DNA from: Streptomyces sp. NBC_01707
Lineage (GTDB): Bacteria > Actinomycetota > Actinomycetes > Streptomycetales > Streptomycetaceae
DNA: 64,000 nucleotides
Assembly: GCF_041438805.1 (NCBI RefSeq)
Contig: NZ_CP109190.1
Span: forward strand, 3,286,001-3,350,000
Direction: 5' to 3'
The translations under genes were made by a program, and so were the position numbers. The notes beneath the pieces are model-generated. The model was given only the letters and a program-made list of their open reading frames with translations, was not told the DNA's origin and did no database searches. This document shows positions 21,227 to 30,260 of this stretch, piece after piece; position 1 is the first letter of the stretch, and every line of letters begins with the position of its first letter.

Positions 21227-21932
21227 GTCCGGCCAGGCCCCGTTGGCCGCACAGCGTGAAGAATTCGCCACGCAGTTGCGGATCCTCGTCGTAGGTGCCT
21301 CGCCAGTGGGTGGTGCGGGTGCTTGACTCGATCTCCCGCACTCCGCGCATCTGCGTGCACAGATGCACCGCTTCCAAGTGGACCGCGACGCCGTGTGGCA
21401 GCAGGATCTGCTGCAACGATTCGGCGAGTTGGCGGCCGATGCGCTCCTGCATCGAGAACCGGCGGGCGAACAGCCGCACCAGCCTCGTCAGTTTGGACAG
21501 CCCGAGGATGTGCTCATGCGCGATGTAGCCGATGTACGCCTTCCCGAAGAACGGCAGGCCGTGGTGCTCACAGAGGGCGAAGAACGGGATCGGCCCTTCG
21601 ACGATCTGGCTGATCCGGCAGTCCGACCCGCCACGGCATTCGGTCTGGAACGCGGTGACCAGCTTCTCGTCGCCTTCGTAGCCGCTGGTCGCGTCGAAGA
21701 TCGCACGCAGGAAGCGGCGGGGAGTGTCCACCGTGGCCTCTGACCCAACGGCCAGGCCCAGCGCACCGAAGATCTCCCTCATGTAGCCCTCGAACCGCTG
21801 CCACTCTTCGGGCGTGATCTCCCGCGGAGACACGGCCGCCCACTCCGCCTCATCGGTGAGGGGTACAAGCCGTTCGCCCACCATTCCCACGACGGGCGGG
21901 GGACCATACATCTGCGTGAATTGCTCGTTCAT
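21219..21932 (-). CDS. folE: GTP cyclohydrolase I
   Basis: About 237 residues from the ATG at 21932, which has TGAGG six bases upstream; the ATG at 21980 has no such site. It converts GTP to 7,8-dihydroneopterin triphosphate, the first step to folate and other pterins. Family signatures are complete: FFALCEHHGLPFFGKAYIGY (zinc and active site), ILGLSKLTRLVRLFARRFSM, ERIGRQLAESLQQILLPHGV and VHLCTQMRGVRE with the second zinc cysteine. The zinc-binding cysteines and histidine are present, so it should be the zinc-dependent FolE type. This is likely an accessory copy; it is coupled to a RibD-like reductase. Confidence 0.93.
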   Translation of the reverse strand: MNEQFTQMYGPPPVVGMVGERLVPLTDEAEWAAVSPREITPEEWQRFEGYMREIFGALGLAVGSEATVDTPRRFLRAIFDATSGYEGDEKLVTAFQTECRGGSDCRISQIVEGPIPFFALCEHHGLPFFGKAYIGYIAHEHILGLSKLTRLVRLFARRFSMQERIGRQLAESLQQILLPHGVAVHLEAVHLCTQMRGVREIESSTRTTHWRGTYDEDPQLRGEFFTLCGQRGLAGHG

Positions 21933-22015
21933 ATGCAGCCTCAAGACGCGACGAACATCTCGCGGAGCCGATTCATCCATTATCGCGCTCTATGCGAGGG
22001 AACGCTGAGCGAGTT

Positions 22016-22533
22016 CACAACGTGTCCTGCGTCGGCACACTGAGTTACCCGTCAGTGTTTCGACCCATTGCCGGCTGGCCGGTACAGATCCAGCAGGCGG
22101 GTCCGGGTTGACTGAAGCCGGTTCCACCACGGTGCCTACACAACGTGTGATCGCCTACCCCAGGGCAGATCCCCCCTCGCACGGTGAGGTCCTCTCGCTG
22201 CCCGCTCGCGGCCCAGTTCTGCGGTACAGGTTGCGTAGGACACAGAACTCGTTGTCCTCGGGGTCATCTACACCGGCGTGCTCGATGTCGACACGGCCAC
22301 CGCCGAGACCTTCGCGAAGCTGCTGGCCGAACACCGTGAACGGCTTTGCACCGGCAAGACCACCGGGCTCTCGGCCCCTTCAAGCATGGTGTGTTGGTCC
22401 GTGGCCGGGGCCAGATGCGGTCGACCAGCCCTCTTGTGCCGTCGGTGTGCGCGGGTGTGTCGTAGACGCACGAACGTGCACTGTTCGCTTGGCCATGGAG
22501 GGATCTCCGGGGAGTACTCCGCTTCTGCCCGCG
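22016..22533. other. Gap of about 520 bases holding a transposase remnant
   Basis: Apart from the transposase remnant at 22255-22420 nothing in this stretch looks coding. It would also hold the folE promoter. Confidence 0.5.
22255..22420 (+). pseudogene. Transposase N-terminal remnant
   Basis: Plus-frame LGVIYTGVLDVDTATAETFA is followed by KLLAEHRERLCTGKTTG, and a one-base shift leads into ALGPFKHGVLV. This is the start of a common Streptomyces transposase whose N-terminus reads LDVDTAT...L-x-R-x-R...ALG-x-FK-A-V-L. It stops after about 55 codons, with no catalytic region left. Confidence 0.5.
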
Positions 22534-23031
22534 TCATACGTAGTAGCGAGAGATAATCTCGAGCCGCGCCACCTCGTCTGGTCCGGGATAGGCCACCAGG
22601 ACCGGCAGGCCGCTGGGATCCCGGCCCTCGATGAGGGTGAAGCCCTCACTTTCCCTAATGTCCACGCGGTCGGAGCGGGCTCTGAGCACGCGCTCGCACC
22701 GCTGGAAGTCGTCAGGGCCGTCCGCCGTCCAGATCACGTATTGGGCACCGACATGGCCCGACGGGTGGAAGGCTCTCGGTCCCACGGCGCGTAGGTACAC
22801 CTGGAAGCCGCTGCGGCTCACGAGTAGCGCGGCAGTGGCGGTGCGTACAGTGACCTCCATATTCAGCAGCTCCTCGTAGAAGTCCGCCGAGGCGTCGTGG
22901 TCGCGGACAAACACCACGACCGAGGCCAGCCGGGGCCCGCGTACATCCGGTCCGCTACCGGTCATCTCCGAATCCGGTGGAAGCTGCGCAGGGTGCGGGC
23001 CGGAGGACGCCGCTTCATGTGGGTAGGCCAT
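22534..23031 (-). CDS. VOC-family (glyoxalase/dioxygenase fold) protein
   Basis: 165 residues from the ATG at 23031 with GGAAGGGG upstream; an earlier start at 23061 is possible. After a variable N-terminal 35 residues, one VOC module is present: RLASVVVFVRDHDASADFYE, then ALLVSRSGFQVYLRAVG and, at the end, DPSGLPVLVAYPGPDEV. It is the length of a single-domain member with two beta-alpha-beta-beta-beta units. The metal ligands cannot be assigned safely, and the substrate (glyoxal, antibiotic or none) is open. Confidence 0.8.
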   Translation of the reverse strand: MAYPHEAASSGPHPAQLPPDSEMTGSGPDVRGPRLASVVVFVRDHDASADFYEELLNMEVTVRTATAALLVSRSGFQVYLRAVGPRAFHPSGHVGAQYVIWTADGPDDFQRCERVLRARSDRVDIRESEGFTLIEGRDPSGLPVLVAYPGPDEVARLEIISRYYV

Positions 23032-23061
23032 GAGGGCCCCTTCCGCCTTCGACTGCGACAC

Positions 23062-23841
23062 GAGGGTTCTTTGGGCGGTCGGTTTCCACGCTACCGGGAC
23101 CGTGTCCTACCCGCAGGAAACGTGCCACGGGTCCCTGAGAGGCGCGGCCACAGGTCCTCAGCCTGGCGTGTGCGGCGAGCGTGACCGCGGGTGTGCCGAG
23201 CCCGTAGTTGAGCATGAGGAAGCCGGGTGCTTCGAGCAGCGCGATATGAGGGGCGCTGTAGCTGGTGCCCGGGATGCGTCTTCGGCCGCATTCACGCCCT
23301 GTTCGGTACCGATGGCGACGAAGACCGCGTAGTAGGGCAGGCGGAGACCAGACCGAGCGAAACGTGTTTCGAGAGTGGGAGTACTGAGGTCGCCCGGGTT
23401 CGGGCTCTCGGACGCTGCCCTCGATTGCCGCCATGGACTCCCGCCCAGAACCGGCCGGATAGTCACCGGCGACCGCTCCGGAGACGTCCGCCGCCCTCAC
23501 TCCGTCTGCCCTCCCAGCCGACTCCATACAACTCGGCGAACCCCGTGCACGGCGACCCTCCGGTCAACCAGCCCGCAACCCTCGAGCGGTCCACCTGCCG
23601 ACCATGGCTGGAGCGGGAACTGCGCTTGCTGTAGCCGACGTTCCATCGTTGTCCTGGGTGGCTTCGGCTCGCTCGCCACACTGTTGGCCCTGGAGGCTGC
23701 CAAGTGGCCGGTGCTCCGCCCCCGCCCCGCATTCGGCCACCGGCGGGTCAGTTTGCGGGCGGCAGACTCCAGCACCCCTACTCAATCGGGTCCTCATTCG
23801 AGGGCTCGCTTTGGACGATCGCGCTGGTCATGCGCCTCAGC
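23062..23841. other. 780-base gap, no convincing gene
   Basis: A minus frame contains YSAPHIALLEAPGFLMLNYG and another PYYAVFVAIGTEQGV, both hydrophobic and possibly pieces of one decayed membrane protein. No start, ribosome site or intact frame links them. Confidence 0.4.
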
Positions 23842-24522
23842 TCACCAGTTTTCGACAAAGCGCTCGATGTCGCTGATCTTACCGAGGACGAACACGACAT
23901 CGTGTTCGGCGAGGGCGGTGTCCGGGGTGGCGTAAGTGACGTCGCCGCCGGCTGGTTTGACCGCGACAACGGTCAGGCCGAAGCGGGCGCGGATACGCGT
24001 CTCGCGCATCGGTTTGCCGATGAACTGCCTCGGCGGCCTGACCTTGATGATCGCATGGTTGTGGTCGACCTCGAAGAAGTCGAGCATGCGGCCGGAGACC
24101 AAGTGCGCCACGCGCTCGCCTATGTCGTGTTCGGGGAAGATGACATGGTGGGCGCCGACCCGCTCCAGGATGCGGCCGTGCTGCAGGCTGCTCGTCTTTG
24201 CCCAGATGTCATCGATCTCCAGCTCGACCAAGAGCGAGGTGGTCAGGATGCTCGATTCGAGGTCGTTGCCGATGGCGACGACAGCGCGGGAGAACTCATC
24301 GGCACCGAGTTGGCGAAGGGCCTCGATGTCGGTGGCGTCGGCGATGACGGTGTGGGTGAGCTGTCCAGCTAGGCTTTGCACTACTTTGGCCCGGTTGTCG
24401 ATGGCGAGAACCTCGGTGCCCCGGCTGGTGAGTCCCAGCGCCACCGAGCTGCCGAAGCGTCCCAGACCGATTACCAGAACAGGCTGGCCTCTGCTGTCCC
24501 CGCGGTCCCTGTGCTCAGCCAA
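23842..24522 (-). CDS. KtrA/TrkA-type potassium channel regulatory subunit
   Basis: 226 residues from a TTG at 24522, chosen because GAGAGG lies about seven bases upstream and the codon overlaps the stop of ktrB; the longer frame to 24606 lies inside ktrB. An RCK-N domain with the nucleotide-binding glycines VLVIGLGRFGSSVALGL and VIADATDIEALRQLGADEFS is followed by an RCK-C domain from about residue 140 (VVAVKPAGGDVTYATPD, HDVVFVLGKISDIERF). Rings of this protein gate the membrane subunit in response to ATP/ADP or c-di-AMP. Full length for the family. Confidence 0.93.
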   Translation of the reverse strand: MAEHRDRGDSRGQPVLVIGLGRFGSSVALGLTSRGTEVLAIDNRAKVVQSLAGQLTHTVIADATDIEALRQLGADEFSRAVVAIGNDLESSILTTSLLVELEIDDIWAKTSSLQHGRILERVGAHHVIFPEHDIGERVAHLVSGRMLDFFEVDHNHAIIKVRPPRQFIGKPMRETRIRARFGLTVVAVKPAGGDVTYATPDTALAEHDVVFVLGKISDIERFVENW

Positions 24523-25885
24523 CGATGATCCTCTCCTCGGGCAATTCGTAGCGGCGTGTCCGCTCCCGAAGCGCCAGTGCGTAAGCGAGGGTGAGCGGCC
24601 CGACACGACCTGTGAACATCACCACGAGCAGCACCACCTGTGCCGCGGTGGATAGGTCGCCGGTGATCCCGGTCGTCAGTCCGACCGTCGAGAAGGCCGA
24701 GACAGCCTCGAACAGCGCCTCGTGCAGCCGATGGTCGCTCAGGGCTAGCAGGAGGAAAGCGGCGACCACCACGACGCCGATGCTCATCAGCGAGATCGAC
24801 AGCGCCTGACGCTGGTTGGTGACCGGCACCTGCCGGCGCCCCACCTCCACGCTGGGCTTGCCGCGGACCTCCGCCCACATCACGAAGGCCAGCAGCCCGA
24901 ACGTGGTGACCTTGATGCCGCCGGCCGTGCTCGCGCTTCCCCCGCCGATGAACATCAGGACTTCCATGACCAGCACGCTCTCCGGTCTCAGGCCCCCGGT
25001 CTCGACAGTGCTGAACCCTGCGGTGCGAGACACGACGGAGGCGAAGAAGCCCGCTAGCCACTTGTCCGGTCCGCTCAGGGGGCCCAACGTCCGTGGATTG
25101 CCGTACTCGGCCGCGGTGAGCGCGACCGTACCTACAGCGAGAAGCGTCACGGTCAGGACGAGGGTGATCCGTGTCAGCACCGACCAGGTGCGCGGGCGCC
25201 GCCAGGCGCGGCCCAGTTCGAAGACGACGGGAAAGCCGAGCCCGCCCACGATCACGGCCGCTGTGACAGGCAGGCACACCCACGGATCACCGACGTACGG
25301 GTGGAGGTTGTTGGCGTAAGGGGAAAGGCCGGCGTTGTTGAAGGCCGAGACGGCGTGGAAGATCCCTTCGAAGGCTGCGTTGCCCCATGGGCGATCGTGG
25401 GCGATGCCGAGCGCCACCGTCAGCATTACGGCCGTGATCGCCTCGCCGGCGAGGCTGAAAAGGGCAATGTTGCGAACGACCCGGCGCAGGCCCCGCAGGG
25501 TCAGGGCCTTCGTCTCGGCCTGCACCAGCAGGCGGGCGCGCAGGCCCAGCCGGTGGGAGAACAGCACAGCGAAGAGCGTCGCCAGCGTCATGATGCCCAG
25601 GCCGCCGACCTGGATCAGCAGAAGGATGACAATCTCGCCGGACATCGACCAGTAGCTGCCGGTGTCCACTGTTGTCAGGCCGGTGAGGCAGACGGCAGAA
25701 GTGGCGGTGAACAGGGCGACGAACGGGTCTGCCCGCTCGCCGGACGCTGTGGCGAACGGCAGCGAAAGCAAGCCCGTGCCCACCGCCACGGCAGCCGCGA
25801 ACCCGCCCGTGATCAACTGCGCCGGATGGAGAAAACGGGTCGCCGCCGTTGCTCGCCGTACCGACCTCGCCGACTGCTTCACCAC
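24515..25885 (-). CDS. KtrB/TrkH-type potassium uptake membrane subunit
   Basis: 456 residues with about eight to ten membrane helices arranged as four M1-P-M2 repeats. The four pore loops are visible: SAVCLTGLTTVDTG, AVSAFNNAGLSP, SRTAGFSTVETGG and AVSAFSTVGLTTGITG, each keeping the selectivity-filter glycine. It imports potassium, coupled to sodium in Ktr systems, and needs the cytoplasmic subunit encoded directly downstream with an eight-base overlap. The start is two GTG codons at 25885 and 25882 that lie directly against an AGGAGG; the spacing is unusually short, so the start remains somewhat uncertain. Confidence 0.93.
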   Translation of the reverse strand: MVKQSARSVRRATAATRFLHPAQLITGGFAAAVAVGTGLLSLPFATASGERADPFVALFTATSAVCLTGLTTVDTGSYWSMSGEIVILLLIQVGGLGIMTLATLFAVLFSHRLGLRARLLVQAETKALTLRGLRRVVRNIALFSLAGEAITAVMLTVALGIAHDRPWGNAAFEGIFHAVSAFNNAGLSPYANNLHPYVGDPWVCLPVTAAVIVGGLGFPVVFELGRAWRRPRTWSVLTRITLVLTVTLLAVGTVALTAAEYGNPRTLGPLSGPDKWLAGFFASVVSRTAGFSTVETGGLRPESVLVMEVLMFIGGGSASTAGGIKVTTFGLLAFVMWAEVRGKPSVEVGRRQVPVTNQRQALSISLMSIGVVVVAAFLLLALSDHRLHEALFEAVSAFSTVGLTTGITGDLSTAAQVVLLVVMFTGRVGPLTLAYALALRERTRRYELPEERIIVG

Positions 25886-26280
25886 CTCCTAGGAACGACG
25901 ACGCTCGCTTCTGGTTACGTTCCGTTCTTGGTCGACTGCGTGGCGGGCCAGATCTTGACCTCGTCGGAGCCGGCTTGGGGGCGGTGACCTGTGACAGGGC
26001 GCGCTCTTGAGCTTGTCGTTCAGCATCCGCCCTCGAACGGCCGCGGTCGACCGCGCCACCCGTATGAGGTATCAGTAAGAGGGCGTTTTGGCTTTCGCGT
26101 AGAGGACCTCGAAGGCCTGCTCCATGGCGCGGGTGATGTCATATGAAATTGCAGTCACCCCGGGCGCGTCCCTGGCCTTTGCTCCGATCGGCCGAATGTC
26201 CAGTGGCTCACTTCGTTAGCCCGGACCCTCTCACCTACAGTGCGCGTGGCCGGTATGCCACCGGCCGAAGGAGCGTTGAA

Positions 26281-28011
26281 GTGGTGAACAAGGTCGCCGT
26301 CGGGCCGCTTGATTCCGACGAGTCATACGAGGACGAACTGCCGGCGAAGCGGAAGCGGCCGGGCAGCATCGTCGTAAAATGGGCGAGTACCACCGATCAT
26401 AAGACCATCGGCACGATGTACTTGTGTACGTCATTCGCGTTCTTCTGCATCGGCGGTCTGCTGGCGCTCTTCATGCGCGCCGAGCTGGCTCGTCCCGGCA
26501 CGCAGATCATGTCGAACGAGCAGTTCAACCAGTTGTTCACGATGCACGGCACGATCATGTTGCTGATGTTCGCGACGCCACTGTTCGTCGGGTTCACGAA
26601 CTGGATCATGCCGCTACAAATCGGTGCGCCCGACGTGGCGTTTCCGCGGCTCAACATGTTCGCGTACTGGTTGTACCTCTTCGGCTCGATCATCGCTGTG
26701 TCAGGCTTCCTAACCCCGGCGGGGGCCGCGGACTTCGGCTGGTTCGCCTACTCCCCGCTGACCGACGCGGTCCGCTCGCCGGGGGTCGGCGGCGACCTGT
26801 GGATCATGGGCCTGGCCTTTCAAGGCTTCGGTACGATCCTCGGTTCAGTCAATTTCATCACTACGATCATCTGCATGCGCGCACCCGGAATGACTATGTT
26901 CCGGATGCCGATTTTCACATGGAATGCATTGCTTACATCGCTTCTGGTGCTTCTTGCATTTCCGGTCCTCGCCGCGGCGCTTCTGACGCTGGAAGTGGAT
27001 CGCAAGTTCGGTGCACACGTCTTCGACGCGGCCAATGGCGGCCCGCTGCTCTGGCAGCACCTCTTCTGGTTCTTCGGCCATCCGGAGGTGTACATCATCG
27101 CGTTGCCGTTCTTCGGGATCGTTTCCGAAATCCTCCCCGTCTTCAGTCGCAAGCCGATCTTCGGTTACGTCGGTCTGATTTCCGCGACGATCGCCATTGC
27201 CGGTTTGTCGGTGACTGTGTGGGCGCACCACATGTACGTCACGGGCGGTGTGCTTTTGCCGTTCTTCTCGTTCATGACGTTCCTGATCGCGGTGCCGACC
27301 GGTGTGAAGTTCTTCAACTGGATCGGCACGATGTGGGGAGCTTCGCTGTCCTTCGAGACACCGATGCTCTGGTCCATCGGCTTTCTGGTGACGTTCCTCT
27401 TCGGTGGTCTGACCGGCGTCATCCTGGCCTCACCCCCGCTGGACTTCCATGTCTCGGACTCGTACTTCGTCGTCGCACATTTCCATTACGTCGTCTTCGG
27501 CACCGTGGTCTTCGCGATGTTCGCGGGATTCCACTTCTGGTGGCCGAAGTTCACCGGCAAGATGCTGGACGAACGACTCGGCAAGATGACGTTCTGGACG
27601 CTGTTCGTGGGCTTCCACGGCACGTTCCTGGTGCAGCACTGGCTCGGCGCCGAGGGCATGCCGCGCCGTTACGCGGACTACCTCGCCGCCGACGGCTTCA
27701 CCGCGCTCAACACGATCTCGACGATCTCCTCGTTCCTGCTCGGCCTATCGATGCTGCCGTTCTTCTACAACATGTGGAAAACCGCCAAATACGGCAAGAA
27801 GATCGAGGTCGACGACCCCTGGGGGTACGGCCGTTCGCTGGAGTGGGCGACCTCTTGCCCGCCGCCGCGGCACAACTTCCTCACCCTGCCGCGGATCCGC
27901 TCCGAATCCCCGGCGTTCGACCTCCATCACCCCGAGATCAGCACCATCGAGGAGATCGACAGACGTCCGGTCGCCTCGGTGGCAGCGGCACCGGGAGACA
28001 AACAGGAGTGA
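26281..28011 (+). CDS. ctaD: Cytochrome c oxidase subunit I (aa3 type)
   Basis: 576 residues from the GTG at 26281, seven bases after AAGGAG; the longer open frame to 26143 lacks such a site. Haem and copper ligands are in place: [20 protein letters not shown] (haem a histidine), [18 protein letters not shown] (CuB histidine and cross-linked tyrosine), [10 protein letters not shown] (CuB histidines) and [11 protein letters not shown] (haem ligands). Twelve helices are expected. It reduces oxygen at the end of the respiratory chain and needs subunits II and III, which are not in the window. A lone ctaD copy in a stress island is probably an extra, conditional subunit using housekeeping partners (inference). 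Confidence 0.95.
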   Translation: MVNKVAVGPLDSDESYEDELPAKRKRPGSIVVKWASTTDHKTIGTMYLCTSFAFFCIGGLLALFMRAELARPGTQIMSNEQFNQLFTMHGTIMLLMFATPLFVGFTNWIMPLQIGAPDVAFPRLNMFAYWLYLFGSIIAVSGFLTPAGAADFGWFAYSPLTDAVRSPGVGGDLWIMGLAFQGFGTILGSVNFITTIICMRAPGMTMFRMPIFTWNALLTSLLVLLAFPVLAAALLTLEVDRKFGAHVFDAANGGPLLWQHLFWFFGHPEVYIIALPFFGIVSEILPVFSRKPIFGYVGLISATIAIAGLSVTVWAHHMYVTGGVLLPFFSFMTFLIAVPTGVKFFNWIGTMWGASLSFETPMLWSIGFLVTFLFGGLTGVILASPPLDFHVSDSYFVVAHFHYVVFGTVVFAMFAGFHFWWPKFTGKMLDERLGKMTFWTLFVGFHGTFLVQHWLGAEGMPRRYADYLAADGFTALNTISTISSFLLGLSMLPFFYNMWKTAKYGKKIEVDDPWGYGRSLEWATSCPPPRHNFLTLPRIRSESPAFDLHHPEISTIEEIDRRPVASVAAAPGDKQE

Positions 28012-28017
28012 GGACAC

Positions 28018-28380
28018 GTGCCGGAGAACAGCGTGTTCGTAGGGGCTGATATGGACGAAGATGGCCTGTTCGCCGGGCTCGACAACCTCCTCCTGTCGAG
28101 TGCGCAGGACGAGGAGGCACGCCGCCGAGCCGTTCACTTCGCCGAAGAGTTGCCCTGGCTGACGGCTGCTCAGCGGGCCGACGTCGAGCGTGCCTTTGCC
28201 GCCGACTGGGCAGCTGCTTCGCGGGCGATCGACGCCCGGGTCTCCGCTCGGTCGGCCGAAATCGCCATCGACTACGCCACTCGCTATCGACTTCTCAGAA
28301 GGCGCTGTCTGTCGGCCGTCACAGCCGGCCTGGGCGTGGTGACCTGCGTCCTGGGCCTTGCCCTGCTCGTCGCCCGCTGA
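28018..28380 (+). CDS. Small membrane protein downstream of ctaD
   Basis: 120 residues from a GTG at 28018, six bases after the ctaD stop, with GAGG four bases upstream; an internal ATG at 28051 is an alternative. A charged, helical N-terminal part (AEELPWLTAAQRADVERAFA) precedes one membrane helix at the C-terminus (LSAVTAGLGVVTCVLGLALL). I do not recognise the family. The tight coupling to ctaD suggests co-expression and perhaps a role in oxidase assembly or placement, which is only inference. Confidence 0.75.
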   Translation: MPENSVFVGADMDEDGLFAGLDNLLLSSAQDEEARRRAVHFAEELPWLTAAQRADVERAFAADWAAASRAIDARVSARSAEIAIDYATRYRLLRRRCLSAVTAGLGVVTCVLGLALLVAR

Positions 28381-28442
28381 CGTCCGTGCTTCTTGCCGAC
28401 AGAGGCAACGCAGGCTGGTGGGTTCTGGTGTCGGCACGGGGG

Positions 28443-28685
28443 ATGGCGAACCGTAAGCTACGCCAGGAACTCACGACCCTGCTGGAGCAGCCACTACCCG
28501 ACCTCAGTCCTTCCCGTCAACGGCTGAAGGAGATCATCGGGCACGTTCGCGCCGGGTATCTAAGGCGATGGGCGGTGGCGGTCAGCGCTCCGGTCGACAG
28601 GCGCGTCAAGCCGGAGCGGTTTTCCCGCACCGTGGCGGCGCATCTACTGGATCCGGAGTCAAGCGCGAGCCATCTGCGATCTTAG
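28443..28685 (+). CDS. Hypothetical protein (uncertain)
   Basis: 80 residues (MANRKLRQELTTLLEQPLPD, later RRWAVAVSAPVDRRVKPERF), basic and helical, with no recognised domain. The start codon has only a G-run before it. It might be an intact small gene or the tail of a decayed one at the junction between the chromosomal-type island and the plasmid-like element. Confidence 0.3.
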   Translation: MANRKLRQELTTLLEQPLPDLSPSRQRLKEIIGHVRAGYLRRWAVAVSAPVDRRVKPERFSRTVAAHLLDPESSASHLRS

Positions 28686-28897
28686 GCGTCCGAACTCTCA
28701 GGGCTCGGGCGACCAGGATCGAGATCGCGGAGAGCGCTGCAGAGCGCGCCGGCACCCCGACACAGAACCTATGACGTCCTGGTGGCACTGGAGAAGGTGC
28801 GACGGCGCGTGTGGGGGCATTCCGGCGTCCCACCAGCCCCAGCCGGCCTGCCGGTCCCGAGCCATCCAGGCCGTCCGGGGCTTGGCGAGCCTGGTCG

Positions 28898-29124
28898 ATG
28901 GAGCCCCCTCCCACCCAACTCCAAGCCCTGATCAATGCCGTCAGCACCGGGAGACTCCCCGGACGGTCACCATCAACGGGCAGATCGTCGGGCTCGCCCA
29001 CGACGACCGTGACCTCGTCGAATTCCTGAGGCGGGCCGGCCTCGACGGCGCCTGGGATCTCCTCGACGACGCGCACTGGGTCGAGTGGCGCGACAGGCGG
29101 GCCCACCGGTATGAGGCGGCGTGA
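28898..29124 (+). pseudogene. Small accessory-element protein with a frameshift
   Basis: MEPPPTQLQALINAVSTGRL in the frame from 28898 passes, through one missing base in a CCCC/GG stretch near 28952, into TVTINGQIVGLAHDDRDLVE and FLRRAGLDGAWDLLDDAHWV. Joined, they give one protein of about 75 residues of the kind carried on Streptomyces plasmids and integrative elements; no function is known to me. It marks the likely left border of the mobile element. Confidence 0.5.
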
Positions 29125-29133
29125 CGGCGGGGT

Positions 29134-29373
29134 CTACAGGAAGCGGGCCAGGAGGCCGACCACGATGACGCCGATCATCAGGGTGCCGACGATCCACTGC
29201 TCCCGGGGGACGTCGAAGACGTTGAACTTGTCCGGCTCCATGACCTGCTCGCCGTCCGGGACGTGCCCGCCGTGGAAGAGGTGCCGGTGCTTGGCCCGCT
29301 CCTCGTTCAGGCCGTGGCGCGTGACGACAGCCGGCGAGGTCGTGCGGCACTGCTCGCACCGGTAGGCGTACAT
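29134..29373 (-). CDS. Small zinc-ribbon membrane protein of plasmid type
   Basis: 79 residues from the ATG at 29373, with AAGGAGGGGG eight bases upstream. The N-terminus MYAYRCEQCRTTSPAVVTRH looks like half a zinc ribbon (CxxC), then comes a histidine-rich stretch (HRHLFHGGH) and one C-terminal membrane helix (WIVGTLMIGVIVVGLLARFL). I associate proteins of this make-up with Streptomyces conjugative plasmids and integrative elements, beside spread genes. Function unknown. Confidence 0.75.
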   Translation of the reverse strand: MYAYRCEQCRTTSPAVVTRHGLNEERAKHRHLFHGGHVPDGEQVMEPDKFNVFDVPREQWIVGTLMIGVIVVGLLARFL

Positions 29374-29473
29374 CCCTGCCCCCTCCTTCATTTCAGATCA
29401 CTTCCCATCATGGCGGACTTTCCGGTCCTTTGACTACGGAATGCACCGGGCCGCAAGCCGAGCGTAGCGTTCG

Positions 29474-30187
29474 CTATTGCCGCGTCAGCACGTTGTTCCG
29501 CACACCGAAGTAGGCAAGCGCCGCCAGTGGCGGAACAGTCACGCCGAAGTGCAGGGCCACGCTCACCAGCGGATCCGCGAGGTAGGCGTGCCAGAGGACC
29601 GCCAGCTCGGCGGCTGAGATGTGGGGCAGGACCACGCTGCGCACGAGGTCGTCGAAGCCGATGTCCCACAGGTACCAGCTAGCCGCGCTGGCGACGGCCA
29701 GGAACCGCACTGCTCGAAAACTCCACGGCAGGTACAGGGCGATCAGGACCGACTTGACGGCTACTCGCCATGCTGCGGACCTCCAGGACATTCGGCCTGC
29801 GAGGTGCGCTGTTGCGATCGGCTCGAACTGCCGCCGCATGAACGCGCCGAAGCGGTCTTCTCTCCCTGTACGGACCACGGCGAGATCTCTCAGATGCTGG
29901 TGGTAGTGCGGGGCGTTGAACAGCCGGTGCCCTTTCCTGATGTGCTCCTCGATGTGTCGCTTCTCCTCGGCGTCGAGCTGCGCTTTGTCGACAGTGGCCA
30001 CCACGGTGATCGCGGGGATCAGGCCCTGCTTCCCAAGCAGGCTGATCCACGCTCGCATGGCCGGGTTGGTCGGTGACGCGAGGTGGCCGACGAGCCGCTC
30101 TTGGAGGCTCTTGGTGGTCTGACCGACGTACCGGACGGTCCCGTCTCGGGGGTCGGACAGGCGGTAGACGAAGCACTTGGTAGCCAC
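29474..30187 (-). CDS. GIY-YIG nuclease-domain protein with C-terminal membrane segments
   Basis: 237 residues from a GTG at 30187. The first 100 residues form a GIY-YIG module: CFVYRLSDPRDGTVRYVGQT for the two sheet strands, the arginine in QERLVGHLAS, the metal-binding glutamate in AEEKRHIEEHI and HRLFNAPHYHQH. The second half contains hydrophobic stretches (VLIALYLPWSFRAVRFLAVA, AELAVLWHAYLADPLVSVAL, VPPLAALAYFG) that predict about three membrane helices. A nuclease-fold domain anchored in the membrane at the end of a spread-gene module could process DNA during mating or be a defence or exclusion function; both are guesses. Confidence 0.75.
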   Translation of the reverse strand: MATKCFVYRLSDPRDGTVRYVGQTTKSLQERLVGHLASPTNPAMRAWISLLGKQGLIPAITVVATVDKAQLDAEEKRHIEEHIRKGHRLFNAPHYHQHLRDLAVVRTGREDRFGAFMRRQFEPIATAHLAGRMSWRSAAWRVAVKSVLIALYLPWSFRAVRFLAVASAASWYLWDIGFDDLVRSVVLPHISAAELAVLWHAYLADPLVSVALHFGVTVPPLAALAYFGVRNNVLTRQ

Positions 30188-30198
30188 GGTAGTTGTCC

Positions 30199-30260
30199 AG
30201 GTAGGTGAGGTAGCAGGCGAGGTAGATGCGCAGGTCAGGGCAGGTAGTTCAGCGAGGTAG
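30199..30260. repeat. Five AGGTAG direct repeats
   Basis: AGGTAG occurs at 30199, 30208, 30220, 30242 and 30255, all in the same orientation within 62 bases, around the gap between the GIY-YIG gene and the next upstream gene. Such short iterated words near transfer genes may be protein-binding sites; there is no direct evidence here. Confidence 0.6.

Noticed and set aside
23015..23527. 170-codon minus frame containing hydrophobic segments
   Set aside because: Hydrophobic pieces are spread over two frames with no start signal; possibly a decayed membrane gene, too weak to call.
28380..29130. Attachment site or tRNA at the border of the element
   Set aside because: No tRNA-like cloverleaf or integrase was found here; the border is inferred from gene content only.
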